This document shows, one piece after another, positions 21,784 through 31,299 of a DNA stretch of 64,000 nucleotides (within the stretch, counting starts at the first letter, position 1; the number at the start of each line of letters is the position of its first letter). Source of the DNA: Wigglesworthia glossinidia (GTDB lineage: Bacteria; Pseudomonadota; Gammaproteobacteria; Enterobacterales; Enterobacteriaceae); NCBI GenBank assembly GCA_030827005.1, contig JAVBJL010000009.1, positions 103,084 to 167,083 of the forward strand. The letters run 5' to 3'. The notes under the pieces are model-generated. The model was not told the DNA's origin and searched no databases. It saw only the letters and a list, made by a program, of their open reading frames with translations. The translations under genes were made by a program, and so were the position numbers.

Positions 21784-23544
21784 ATGTCTAAAAAGCAAAT
21801 TTCTTTTTCCGATCTTGGATTAAATGATGAAATTTTAAAATCTTTACATGATCTTGGATATAAAAGTCCTTCTCCAATCCAATCCGAATGCATACCATAT
21901 CTTCTGCGAGGACATGATCTTCTAGGGATTGCACAAACTGGTAGTGGAAAGACGGCCGCTTTTTTTTTACCTTTATTAAATAATATTAATTTTCAATATA
22001 ATTTTCCGCAAATACTTATTCTCACCCCAACAAGAGAGCTTGCATTACAAATACAAATTGCATGTTCTAATTTATCAAAATACACAAAAAATATTTACAT
22101 TGTTTCATTATATGGAGGTCAAAATTATGAAATTCAATTAAAAAAACTAAAAAAAATGCCACAAATTATTGTTGGAACTCCAGGAAGAATCCTGGATTTA
22201 TTAAATAAAAAATATTTAAATCTATCTAAAATTACTAGCTGCATTTTAGACGAAGCAGATGAAATGTTAAGAATGGGGTTTATTGAAGACGTAGAAAATA
22301 TATTATCAAAAACTTCAAAAATACATCAAACTGTTCTTTTTTCAGCAACTATGCCAAAAGAAATTCATAAAATTGCACGTCGTTTTATGAAAACACCTAA
22401 AGAAGTTCGAATTCAATCTAATATAAAAACACAACCAGATATTAAGCAATATTATTGGATCGCATATCATATACGTAAAATAGATGCATTATTGCGGTTT
22501 TTAGAAGTAGAAAATTTTGAAGCAGTAATCATTTTTGTAAAAACTAAAAATGCTACTTTAGAGCTTTCTGAAATTTTAGAAAAACATGGATACAATAGCT
22601 CTCCTCTTAATGGAGACATGAATCAATCACTCAGAGAGAATACATTAAATAAATTTAAAATTAAAAAATTAGATATTCTCGTCGCTACAGATATAGCTTC
22701 TCGAGGATTAGACGTAGAACATGTTAATTTGATAATTAATTATGATATCCCATCAGACTCCGAAGCATATATACACCGAATTGGTAGAACCGGTCGTGCA
22801 GGAAGAACAGGAAAAGCATTGTTATTTTTAGAAAATCGAGAAAAAAAAATACTTTACAGTATCAAACGTTATACTAAATTAAAAATTACTGAAATCAAAC
22901 TACCTAAAATTCAAGATTTAATGGAAAAACGATTAAGTAATTTATCAAAAACAATTCAGGAATATACGAAACATTTAGATCTAAATAAATATAATCATTT
23001 ATTATTAAAAATTATGAAAATTACACATATATCTGACATAAATATAATATCTGCAGTTTTATTAAAATTAACACAAAAAAATAAACCGCTAATAATATCT
23101 GAAAATAAAAAAATTTTAAACTTAAACCATAGAAAAAAATATGTTACAAATGAAAATGAAAAATATAAGATATACCATAATAAACAGTCAAGTTCTAACT
23201 ATTATTATCAAATAAATATTGGTAAAAAAGATAAAATATTGACTAAACAAATTTTTGAACTACTGATAAATTCGGGGAAAATAAATAAAAAATTTATTAA
23301 AAATATAAAATTATTTTTTAACTATTCTATAATAGAATTATTAACGAATTTATCTGAAGATCAAATAAAATTATTAATGGAGATAGTAATTTGTAAAAAA
23401 CCTTTAAATATTAAATTAATCAGTCAAAATAAAAAATTTAAGAAGCATATTATAAGACATAATAATATGTGTCAAAAAAATCACAATCGTACTTCAAAAT
23501 TCAAAAAAAATCCAAATAAAATTTCTTCAAATCGACAATATTAA
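21784..23544 (+). CDS. deaD: DEAD-box ATP-dependent RNA helicase DeaD (CsdA)
   Basis: Unwinds RNA in ribosome assembly and mRNA decay. Motifs in order: Q motif PSPIQSECIP, I AQTGSGKT, Ia PTRELA, Ib TPGR, II DEAD, III SAT, V ATDIASRGLD, VI HRIGRTGRAGR. The C-terminal half is Lys/Asn-rich but still shows the DbpA-like RNA-binding fold typical of CsdA (GKINKKFIKNIKLFFNYSIIEL). At 586 residues it lacks the long Arg/Gly tail of E. coli (629). GAGG lies 13 bases before the ATG. Confidence 0.96.
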   Translation: MSKKQISFSDLGLNDEILKSLHDLGYKSPSPIQSECIPYLLRGHDLLGIAQTGSGKTAAFFLPLLNNINFQYNFPQILILTPTRELALQIQIACSNLSKYTKNIYIVSLYGGQNYEIQLKKLKKMPQIIVGTPGRILDLLNKKYLNLSKITSCILDEADEMLRMGFIEDVENILSKTSKIHQTVLFSATMPKEIHKIARRFMKTPKEVRIQSNIKTQPDIKQYYWIAYHIRKIDALLRFLEVENFEAVIIFVKTKNATLELSEILEKHGYNSSPLNGDMNQSLRENTLNKFKIKKLDILVATDIASRGLDVEHVNLIINYDIPSDSEAYIHRIGRTGRAGRTGKALLFLENREKKILYSIKRYTKLKITEIKLPKIQDLMEKRLSNLSKTIQEYTKHLDLNKYNHLLLKIMKITHISDINIISAVLLKLTQKNKPLIISENKKILNLNHRKKYVTNENEKYKIYHNKQSSSNYYYQINIGKKDKILTKQIFELLINSGKINKKFIKNIKLFFNYSIIELLTNLSEDQIKLLMEIVICKKPLNIKLISQNKKFKKHIIRHNNMCQKNHNRTSKFKKNPNKISSNRQY

Positions 23545-23819
23545 TTGTCCGATAAAATAATTTTAAATTAAAAATTAGATAAAAAATAAATTATATAATA
23601 TCTATAAAATGATACTTATTAATATTTTTAAATAACTATTTTGAATAATTTCTAATAATTAATAGTAAATTAAAATAATTAATAAATCAAATTCTGAATT
23701 TGTAATATTTTATTCATTGTAATATTATAAGACTAATTTGATTAATTACAGTATAATTATACTAAAACATTAATTTTACATAAATTTTAATTTATAACAC
23801 ATTTTTTGGAAAGATAATT

Positions 23820-25565
23820 GTGAGATTATTTTTAAAATTAAGTTGGTTCTTTAGACGTGAATGGAAAAAATATATTTTATCAATACTTTTATTAATTTTT
23901 ATTTCTATATTAAAATTAATTTCTCCTTGGATGGTAGGAATTATCGTAGATAATGTTGTAAATTTACGTTCTACAATACAAAGTTTATTGATTTTAATTG
24001 CTGGAATTATCGCATCCTCTATTTTAGTATACTATCTACGTTATATTTGGCGTATCATACTATTTAGTTCCGCATATCAACTTGCGTTAGATTTACGCGA
24101 TCAATTTTATATTATCTTAAGTAAGCAAAAACCACATTTTTACTCAAAAAATAAAACTGGAGATCTGATTACTCGGGCAGTACATGATGTAGATAAAGTT
24201 GTTTATGCTGTTGGAGAAGGTGTTTTGGCTTTAGTAGATTCTTTGGTACTCGGTTGTTCTGTAATAATAATTATGAGCATTAAAATTAATATATATCTTA
24301 CATTTTTTGCATTATTTCCTATGCCATTAATGGTTTTATGCATCAATAATTTCGGAAAAAAACTATATCGCAGTTTTTGTATTTCACAAAATGCTTTTTC
24401 TAAATTAAACAATATAATACATGAAAATTTAAAAAATATACGTATTACCAAATCATTTGGATCTGAAAAATATCAATTGACATATTTTATAACTTTTATT
24501 GCAAAATTACATAGGAAAAATATACATTCATCCAAAATAGATGCAAAATTTGATCCAATAATTTATTTTTTTATAGGATTGTCTAATTTACTAGCAGTTG
24601 CTGGAGGAATTTATTTAATTCATAAAAATATTATTACTATAGGAGAGCTAACAAGTTTTATTATGTATCTTGGTTTAATGATCTGGCCAATGCTGGCTTT
24701 TGCCTGGACATTTAATATTGTTGAAAGAGGTAACGTGGCATATAACCGAATTTATGCTTATTTAAATTTAGAACCATTTAAAAATGGAAATTTACCTGTA
24801 CCAGGTCATCAAGGAAATATATTAATATCAATCGATAAATTTTCATATCCTGATAGTAATCAGGTAGTTTTAAAAAATATAAAAATCAATATTAAACCAA
24901 AAAGTTATATCGGATTATGTGGTCCTACTGGATCAGGAAAAAGCACATTAATCTCTCTAATTTTAAGAAATTTAGATTTATATAAAGGAAAAATATTATT
25001 TCATAACTTACCTTTAAGTTCATTAAACTTAAATGAATGGAGAAGTTTAATTTCTTTTGTAGATCAAGTTCCATTTTTGTTTTCAGATAGTATTAAAAAT
25101 AATATTTGTTTAGGAAATCCAAAAGCAACATTAAATCAAATTGAATACGTAGCAAAATTAGCTTGTATACATCAAGATATAATAAATTTTCCAAAAAATT
25201 ATCATACAAAAGTTGGCGAACAGGGAATAATGCTATCAGGAGGTCAAAAACAGCGTATTGCTATTGCAAGAGCATTACTATTTCCTTCAAAAATACTAAT
25301 TTTAGATGATGCATTTTCTTCTGTAGATAATTATATAGGACATAATATATTAACAAATATTAAAAAATTAAAGCATTATTATATTTTAATTATTAGTACG
25401 CACAAGCTGTCTTTTTTAAAAGAATCGTCAGAAATTTTTGTATTACAACATGGAAAAATTAAACAACACGGAAGTCATCATGTACTTATTAAGCAACAAG
25501 GATGGTATTCTAAAATCTATCAATATCAAAAATTCAAATACAATCCTTCTTCAAAAGAAGATTAG
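23820..25565 (+). CDS. mdlA: multidrug-resistance-like ABC exporter half, MdlA
   Basis: Half transporter with an N-terminal six-helix membrane domain (about residues 1-300) fused to an ATPase. Walker A GPTGSGKST, signature LSGGQKQRIAIARA, Walker B ILILDDAFSSVD and the switch His in ISTHKLS are intact. The start is GTG with GGAAAG spaced 6 bases ahead; no in-frame ATG gives a better fit. It forms a pair with mdlB 13 bases downstream, and the two should make a heterodimer. The substrate is unknown in E. coli too. Such exporters are often the few transporters left in reduced endosymbionts. Confidence 0.93.
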   Translation: MRLFLKLSWFFRREWKKYILSILLLIFISILKLISPWMVGIIVDNVVNLRSTIQSLLILIAGIIASSILVYYLRYIWRIILFSSAYQLALDLRDQFYIILSKQKPHFYSKNKTGDLITRAVHDVDKVVYAVGEGVLALVDSLVLGCSVIIIMSIKINIYLTFFALFPMPLMVLCINNFGKKLYRSFCISQNAFSKLNNIIHENLKNIRITKSFGSEKYQLTYFITFIAKLHRKNIHSSKIDAKFDPIIYFFIGLSNLLAVAGGIYLIHKNIITIGELTSFIMYLGLMIWPMLAFAWTFNIVERGNVAYNRIYAYLNLEPFKNGNLPVPGHQGNILISIDKFSYPDSNQVVLKNIKINIKPKSYIGLCGPTGSGKSTLISLILRNLDLYKGKILFHNLPLSSLNLNEWRSLISFVDQVPFLFSDSIKNNICLGNPKATLNQIEYVAKLACIHQDIINFPKNYHTKVGEQGIMLSGGQKQRIAIARALLFPSKILILDDAFSSVDNYIGHNILTNIKKLKHYYILIISTHKLSFLKESSEIFVLQHGKIKQHGSHHVLIKQQGWYSKIYQYQKFKYNPSSKED

Positions 25566-25578
25566 GGAATAATATTTA

Positions 25579-27300
25579 ATGCACAAAAAATTTTGCATAG
25601 ACATCACGTTAAAAAGATTATTACGTTATATTTTACCGTTTCGTAAAAAATTTATTTTAATATGCGTATTATTATGGATTTCTTCTATAATGGAAATTTC
25701 TGGCCCAATAATTATTAGTTATTTTATTGATCGTTTTTTTAGTGAAATAAAAATTTCTAATAAAATTATAGTAATATTAATTATAACTTTTTTAAGTTTT
25801 CAATTTTTATCTGCTATTTCAAAGTATTATCAATCATTTTTATTTAGCAAAATATCTTTAGATATTATTAAAGTAATTAGAATCAAAATTATGAATTCTA
25901 TATTAAGATTTCCGTTATCTTGGTTTAATTTTCAATCAACTGGAAAAATAATTTCAATTATTATTAATGATACTGAAATAATAAAAGATTTATTTACTCA
26001 TTTTATATCATCTTTACTCAAAAATGTAGCATTAATTAGTAGTATTTTGATAGCAATATTAATGCTAAATTTAAAACTAGGCTGTATTTTATTTTTTTTA
26101 TTTCCAATAATCTTTTATATAATGCGTTTATACCAATATTATAGTATTCCAATTTTTAGAAGATTACGTATTTGTGTTGAAAATATTAATAATTTTTTTA
26201 GTGAAATTATTCAAAATATGAGTGTTATACAACAATTTAAACAACAAAAAAAATTCAGAAAACAATTATATACATTAAATTCTGAACATTTTAGATTGAG
26301 AATGCAAAATCTAAAATTAGAAGGATGTTTATTACGTCCCTTACTAAGTTTATTATTTTCGTTGATTTTGTGTATTATACTTTTATTTTTTGGATTAAAT
26401 ATTCAAATTATGGGAGTTGGTATTTTATATGCATTTATTAATTATCTTGGTAGATTAAGTGAACCATTAATAGAACTAACTGCTCAGCAATCTATTTTAC
26501 AGCAAGCTATAGCGGCAGGAGAAAGAATTTTTTATTTATTAGATGCTCCTATACAACGTTATGGAAACGATAATAGAAGCATAATTCAAGGAAATATTAA
26601 AGTAAAAAATTTAACATTTTCTTATCATAAGAATGTAATTTTGAATCAAATATCGTTTTCAGTATCAGCAAAAAAATTTTTAGCATTAGTAGGTCAAACG
26701 GGTAGTGGCAAAACTACTCTAGCAAATTTAATTATGGCACATTATCCTTTTAAAAGAGGTCATATATTAATAGATAATAGATCAATAAAAACATTTTCTA
26801 AACATGTATTAAGAAGCGGTATTGCAATGGTACAACAAGAACCAAGTTTTATGGCAAAAACAATTTATGAAAATATATTATTTGGAAGAAATATTAGTGA
26901 AGAAATAATATGGTCTGTTTTAAATAATTTAAATTTAGTTTCTTTTATAAATTCTTTTCCGAAAGGTATTTTTTATAAATTAAATGAGTATGGAAATGAG
27001 TTATCTTTAGGTCAAAAGCAGTTATTATCTTTTGTGAGAGTATTAGTTACTAACCCTAAAGTATTAATATTAGACGAGGCAACTGCTAATATAGATTCCT
27101 CTACAGAACAAAAAATTAACCATATTTTAGATAAAATACGACGTACTACAACTTTAATAGTAATTGCGCACAGATTAAGCACTGTACTTAATGCAGATCA
27201 GATTTTAGTTTTAAATCGTGGAAGAATTGTTGAGAAAGGAACGCATGAATCTTTATTAAAACTGAAAGGACAGTATTATAATATATATTGTGTTCGTTAG
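25579..27300 (+). CDS. mdlB: multidrug-resistance-like ABC exporter half, MdlB
   Basis: Partner of MdlA. A six-helix membrane domain precedes the ATPase with Walker A GQTGSGKTT, signature LSLGQKQLLSFVRVL, Walker B VLILDEATANIDS and IVIAHRLST. The second signature position differs from the LSGGQ consensus (LSLGQ); E. coli MdlB is also non-canonical there as I recall it (LSVGQ), so this is a family trait rather than decay. The 573 residues match E. coli closely in length. The gene ends convergently with gpmA, 72 bases away. Confidence 0.93.
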   Translation: MHKKFCIDITLKRLLRYILPFRKKFILICVLLWISSIMEISGPIIISYFIDRFFSEIKISNKIIVILIITFLSFQFLSAISKYYQSFLFSKISLDIIKVIRIKIMNSILRFPLSWFNFQSTGKIISIIINDTEIIKDLFTHFISSLLKNVALISSILIAILMLNLKLGCILFFLFPIIFYIMRLYQYYSIPIFRRLRICVENINNFFSEIIQNMSVIQQFKQQKKFRKQLYTLNSEHFRLRMQNLKLEGCLLRPLLSLLFSLILCIILLFFGLNIQIMGVGILYAFINYLGRLSEPLIELTAQQSILQQAIAAGERIFYLLDAPIQRYGNDNRSIIQGNIKVKNLTFSYHKNVILNQISFSVSAKKFLALVGQTGSGKTTLANLIMAHYPFKRGHILIDNRSIKTFSKHVLRSGIAMVQQEPSFMAKTIYENILFGRNISEEIIWSVLNNLNLVSFINSFPKGIFYKLNEYGNELSLGQKQLLSFVRVLVTNPKVLILDEATANIDSSTEQKINHILDKIRRTTTLIVIAHRLSTVLNADQILVLNRGRIVEKGTHESLLKLKGQYYNIYCVR

Positions 27301-27372
27301 TACGATAAAAGCTTTACGTATCAAAAAAAATAAAAAAATAAAAAGTTAATTTTATACAATTAAAAATATTTA

Positions 27373-28071
27373 TTAATATAAAAAATAATGTTTTTTAGGG
27401 CAAGTATATTCGTCAAATTCATATATTAATGGTATTCCAGTAGGAATATTTAGTTTAATTATTTGATTTTCATCAAGATTATCTAATAATTTAATGATAG
27501 CTCTAATAGAATTACCGTGTGCAACAATAATTAATTTATTTTTATTTTTTAATTTAGGAAAAATTTTTTTTTGCCAATACGGCATAATACGGTCAATTGT
27601 AGTTTTTAAGCTTTCCGCAGTAGGAATTTGATCAGTAAGTTTTAAATGAAGATAGCGTGGATCGTTCCCTGGAAATCTTATATCATTTATATTTAATTTT
27701 GGCGGTATGCTTAAAAATCCACGACGCCACTCTTTTAATTGCATACTTCCATATTTTTTTTGAATTTCATTTTTACTTAATCCTTGTAGTGCACCGTAAT
27801 GTCTTTCATTTAATCTCCAAGATTTTTCTATTGGAATCCAGGATTGATCAATTTCTTTTAAAATAATCCATAAGCTATGAATAGCTCGTTTTAATAAAGA
27901 AGTATAAGCAAAATCAAATAAGTATCCAAAAGATTTTAATATTTTTCCTGCATATTTTACTTCACATTTGCCTTTTTCAGATAATGAGATATCTGCCCAA
28001 CCAGTAAATCGGTCTTGATCGTTCCATATGCTTGTTCCGTGACGCATCAAAACCAGTTTAGTTGTAGACAT
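27373..28071 (-). CDS. gpmA: 2,3-bisphosphoglycerate-dependent phosphoglycerate mutase
   Basis: Glycolytic conversion of 3- to 2-phosphoglycerate. The phospho-histidine lies in [10 protein letters not shown] near the N-terminus; [25 protein letters not shown] and [10 protein letters not shown] carry the other catalytic residues. At 232 residues it is about 18 shorter than E. coli GpmA (250): the flexible C-terminal tail is lost right after the last core strand. The usual RHGES reads RHGTS. It is a lone gene, convergent with mdlB, transcribed away from ddlA. Confidence 0.96.
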   Translation of the reverse strand: MSTTKLVLMRHGTSIWNDQDRFTGWADISLSEKGKCEVKYAGKILKSFGYLFDFAYTSLLKRAIHSLWIILKEIDQSWIPIEKSWRLNERHYGALQGLSKNEIQKKYGSMQLKEWRRGFLSIPPKLNINDIRFPGNDPRYLHLKLTDQIPTAESLKTTIDRIMPYWQKKIFPKLKNKNKLIIVAHGNSIRAIIKLLDNLDENQIIKLNIPTGIPLIYEFDEYTCPKKHYFLY

Positions 28072-28337
28072 ATAAGATCCTTTAACTAATATATTTATTT
28101 AATATTCTTAAATTATTTAAAATAAATTACGTTATCTATTTGTAATTATGCGAGTATTTTTTTTATTTTAAATATATAATTAAAATTTTATTCACTATAC
28201 TGATAATATAATATTATATAAAAAATACAAGTATATAAAAAAAAATATTATATTAAATATATATTTAAATAATTGATATAAGTATTTTTTTACTATCAAA
28301 TTTTATTTTAAATATAAAATAAGACATATATAAAATT

Positions 28338-29405
28338 ATGAAAATAAATATCGCTATTTTATTTGGAGGGCAATCTTCAGAACACGAAATTTCATTGCAA
28401 TCATCAATTAATATTATTCAATCTATCGATCAGAATAAATACAATCTTATACTAATTGGTATTGAAAAAGATGGAAAGTTAGGCATTAGAAAATATGAAA
28501 AATGTATTTTATATCCAAAAGATATCAATCGTATCCAATTGGGTCCAGCTATTGCATATTTAGCGGTAGTACCAGGAAATTTTGGATATAACTTTTTAAA
28601 TTTAAATAATAAAAAAACATTTCAAGTAGATTTAATTTTTTCACTTTTGCATGGTTCAAAAGGAGAAAATGGTAGCTTTCAAGGATTATACAATATTTTA
28701 AATATACCTTATGTAGGCTCTGGAGTTTTGAGTTCTAGCATCTGCATGGATAAGGATATTACAAAACGTATTTTGAAAACTTTTGATATTTCTGTTGCTC
28801 CATCAATTACTATATATGATAAAAAAAAATGTAAAAAAACAGAATATAAAAAAATTATAAAAAAAATTGGTTTTCCATGTCTTATTAAACCGACAGGACA
28901 AGGATCTTCAATTGGCATTAATTTAGCATCAAATTTATTTGAATTAAAACAAGCAATAAATAATTCTTTTCTTTACGATAAAAAAATACTTATCGAACCT
29001 TATATTGTCGGTAAAGAAGTAGAAGTTGGAATTTTAGGATATAGAAAACCAATTGTTAGCATATGCGGAGAAATTCAATTTAAAAATAAATTTTATGATT
29101 TTCAAGAAAAATATATTAATAATAACAGCATAATTATTCCGGCAAAAATTTCAAAAAATTTATCAGATCGTGTGCGTAAAATAGCTAAAAAAATATTTTT
29201 AGTACTGGAATGTAATATAATGGCACGTGTAGATTTTTTTATAACTAGAAATAAAAAAATCATTTTAAACGAAATAAATACTATACCTGGTTTTACTGAA
29301 AAAAGCATGTACGCAAAGCTTTGGAAAGCTTCTGGAATGAATTTTTCTTCATTAATTAATAGATTAATCTCGTTAACACTATCTAAAAATGATCATAATA
29401 TCTGA
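28338..29405 (+). CDS. ddlA: D-alanine--D-alanine ligase, DdlA type
   Basis: ATP-grasp enzyme making the D-Ala-D-Ala end of the murein precursor, substrate of MurF. The 355 residues align with E. coli DdlA (364) rather than DdlB (306): FGGQSSEHEISLQSS, the long insertion with YLAVVPGNFG, CMDKDITKRIL, PTGQGSSIGI and LNEINTIPGFTEKSMYAKLW. Catalytic Glu (SEHEIS) and the metal-binding end NEIN are kept. It stands alone before holE. The dcw cluster downstream has no ddlB between murC and ftsQ, so this appears to be the sole ligase in the window. Confidence 0.93.
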   Translation: MKINIAILFGGQSSEHEISLQSSINIIQSIDQNKYNLILIGIEKDGKLGIRKYEKCILYPKDINRIQLGPAIAYLAVVPGNFGYNFLNLNNKKTFQVDLIFSLLHGSKGENGSFQGLYNILNIPYVGSGVLSSSICMDKDITKRILKTFDISVAPSITIYDKKKCKKTEYKKIIKKIGFPCLIKPTGQGSSIGINLASNLFELKQAINNSFLYDKKILIEPYIVGKEVEVGILGYRKPIVSICGEIQFKNKFYDFQEKYINNNSIIIPAKISKNLSDRVRKIAKKIFLVLECNIMARVDFFITRNKKIILNEINTIPGFTEKSMYAKLWKASGMNFSSLINRLISLTLSKNDHNI

Positions 29406-29431
29406 TTTTAAAGTTAATAAAAGAATTCTAT

Positions 29432-29665
29432 TTATATTATTTTATAAAAAGATTTTTTAATTTTTTTTGAAATTGATCTATAATAATCAAGTTGTTTGTA
29501 AAAATATGATAATAAATGTCTGGGTTGCTTACTTGCAAGCTCGGCAATGGATACAGAAATTTTATTTCTTTCTCGAAAGGCAATACTAGCAGCTTCTAAG
29601 TCAGAAACAATTTTTTCTTTTTCTAAACTGGAAATATCAGATATATTAAAAACTATTTTTTTCAT
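29432..29665 (-). CDS. holE: DNA polymerase III subunit theta
   Basis: Small helical protein that binds and stabilises the epsilon proofreading subunit. The 77 residues match E. coli HolE (76) through LEKEKIVSDLEAASIAFRER, AELASKQPRHLLSYFYKQL and YRSISKK, equal to the E. coli DLAAAGVAFKER, QPEHLRSWFRERL and HRLAS stretches. The start codon (29665) is preceded by AAGGATAA. It is transcribed divergently from ftnA with 62 bases between. It was first considered as xseB because of its size, but no exonuclease VII small-subunit motif is present. Theta is dispensable in E. coli, so retention is noteworthy. Confidence 0.85.
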   Translation of the reverse strand: MKKIVFNISDISSLEKEKIVSDLEAASIAFRERNKISVSIAELASKQPRHLLSYFYKQLDYYRSISKKIKKSFYKII

Positions 29666-29727
29666 ATATATTATCCTTAATACTTAAAACGAATAAAAAA
29701 TAATATTTTAAAAAAGGAAATTAAGTT

Positions 29728-30222
29728 ATGATTCAAAAAGAAATGGTAGTAAATTTAAATAAACAACTTAATCTTGAATTGTTTTCTTCTAATTTATATC
29801 TTCAAATGAGTGCTTGGTGCAATGATAATAAATTATCAGAAGGATGTAAATTTTTTAAACAACAATCTAACGAAGAAATTAACCACATGCATCGTTTATT
29901 TGATTATTTAAATGATTCAGGAAACTTACCTAGAATAGGTGCTATAGATAAACCTCCAAAACATTTTCCGTCCTTTAAAGATATTATACAATTTTCTTAT
30001 GAACACGAAAAAATGATTAGTGAAAAAATCAATAAACTATCACATTACGCTATAGAAATAAAAGATTATCTCACTTTTCATTTTTTAGAATGGTACGTAT
30101 CAGAGCAATATGAAGAAGAAAAAATATTTAAATCTATTTTAGATCGAATCGACCTGATGCGTACGGAGACAAATGGACTTTATTTTATTGATCAAAGCTT
30201 AAAAAATATTCGTAAAATTTAA
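29728..30222 (+). CDS. ftnA: non-heme bacterial ferritin FtnA
   Basis: Iron storage protein forming a 24-mer shell. The 164 residues match E. coli FtnA (165). The ferroxidase residues are visible: E17 in NLELFSS, E49/E50 and H53 in SNEEINHMH, E94 in YEHEKMIS, and the third-iron site in SEQYEEE. The end GLYFIDQSL is typical. AAGGAAA lies 7 bases before the ATG. In a symbiont of a blood-feeding host, iron storage would make sense, but that is inference. It is divergent from holE and ends 149 bases before the dcw cluster. Confidence 0.96.
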   Translation: MIQKEMVVNLNKQLNLELFSSNLYLQMSAWCNDNKLSEGCKFFKQQSNEEINHMHRLFDYLNDSGNLPRIGAIDKPPKHFPSFKDIIQFSYEHEKMISEKINKLSHYAIEIKDYLTFHFLEWYVSEQYEEEKIFKSILDRIDLMRTETNGLYFIDQSLKNIRKI

Positions 30223-30371
30223 TTTAATATCGTAATATTTTTTTAATATTCTTTACATAAAATAGTAAAAAATTCAAAACATTATTTACAATAAAATTTA
30301 AAAAAATTACTAAATATTTTAAATTTTAATATAAAAAATCTGTTTTTTATAAAAACCTTGATTAATTAGAA

Positions 30372-31295
30372 ATGCATATACCGGTTATGCTAAATGAAGT
30401 TATTCATCTACTTAATATTACTCCTAATGGAATATATATTGATGCAACTTTTGGAGAAGGAGGTCATGCAAAAAAAATTTTATCTAAACTAAACTCTAAA
30501 GGAAAATTAATAATTATCGATCGAGACCCACATTCGATAAAAATAGCAAAAAATATTAAAGATCCAAGATTAACTATTATTCATGGTAACTTTTCATCAA
30601 TAACAAAATATGCTAAAAAATATGAAATATTCGGAAACATTGATGGAATTTTATTTGATTTTGGAGTGTCCTCTTCACAAATTGATAACAAAAATAGAGG
30701 GTTTTCTTTTTTAAAAGATGGACCTTTAGATATGCGAATGAATAATAAATTTGGAATATCCGCATCGGAATGGATAAATAATGCAAAATTTTCAGATATT
30801 TATTTTATATTAAAAAATTTTGGAGAAGAACGTTACGCAAAAAAAATAGCTAGTGCTATTATAAGAAATAAAAAAAAAAAAATAATTACTAAAACTAGTG
30901 AACTGTCTGATATAATATGTCGAACATGTGGAATTTATTATCAAAGAAATAAACATCCAGCACGTAGAAGCTTTCAAGCCATTAGAATTCATATTAACAG
31001 TGAATTACAAGAAATAAAAAATACTTTAAAACAAATATTGCCTTTATTAAAATCCAGAGGAAGAGCGATTTTTATTAGTTTTCATTCTCTTGAAGATCGA
31101 ATGATAAAAAATTTTATCAAAAAAAATAACAAAATAGAAATATATCCATACGATTTACCTATTTTAGAAAAAAAGATAGAAAAATTTTTTAAAAAAAAAT
31201 TGAGTTTTTTTAAAAAGTTTAAACCGTCTCAAAAAGAGATATCAAACAACCTTCGCTCTAAAAGTGCAATTTTACGTTGTATAGAAAAGATTTAA
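30372..31295 (+). CDS. rsmH: 16S rRNA (cytosine-1402-N4) methyltransferase
   Basis: RsmH (MraW) methylates C1402 in the ribosomal P site. The 307 residues (E. coli 313) start HIPVMLNEVIHLL; the SAM site is DATFGEGGHAKKIL, followed by FDFGVSSSQID, GPLDMRMN, GEERYAKKIA, HPARRSFQAIRI and SFHSLEDRMIK. An A13 run (30870-30882) falls inside the gene and the frame is correct on both sides. It is the first gene of the dcw cluster; mraZ, normally upstream, is missing. ftsL follows with its probable ATG 4 bases after the stop. Confidence 0.97.
   Translation: MHIPVMLNEVIHLLNITPNGIYIDATFGEGGHAKKILSKLNSKGKLIIIDRDPHSIKIAKNIKDPRLTIIHGNFSSITKYAKKYEIFGNIDGILFDFGVSSSQIDNKNRGFSFLKDGPLDMRMNNKFGISASEWINNAKFSDIYFILKNFGEERYAKKIASAIIRNKKKKIITKTSELSDIICRTCGIYYQRNKHPARRSFQAIRIHINSELQEIKNTLKQILPLLKSRGRAIFISFHSLEDRMIKNFIKKNNKIEIYPYDLPILEKKIEKFFKKKLSFFKKFKPSQKEISNNLRSKSAILRCIEKI
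30870..30882 (+). repeat. A13 homopolymer inside rsmH
   Basis: Thirteen consecutive A bases, the longest coding A run I found in the window. It encodes the lysines of RNKKKKII, and the conserved frame continues before and after it. Confidence 0.9.
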
Positions 31296-31299
31296 AATT

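Noticed and set aside
27301-27372. Intrinsic terminator between mdlB and gpmA
   Set aside because: A short TACG/CGTA repeat around AAAGCTTT followed by A/T runs is too weak to call in this composition.
29432-29665. xseB (exonuclease VII small subunit) for the 77-residue ORF
   Set aside because: Size fits, but the sequence matches HolE and shows no XseB pattern.
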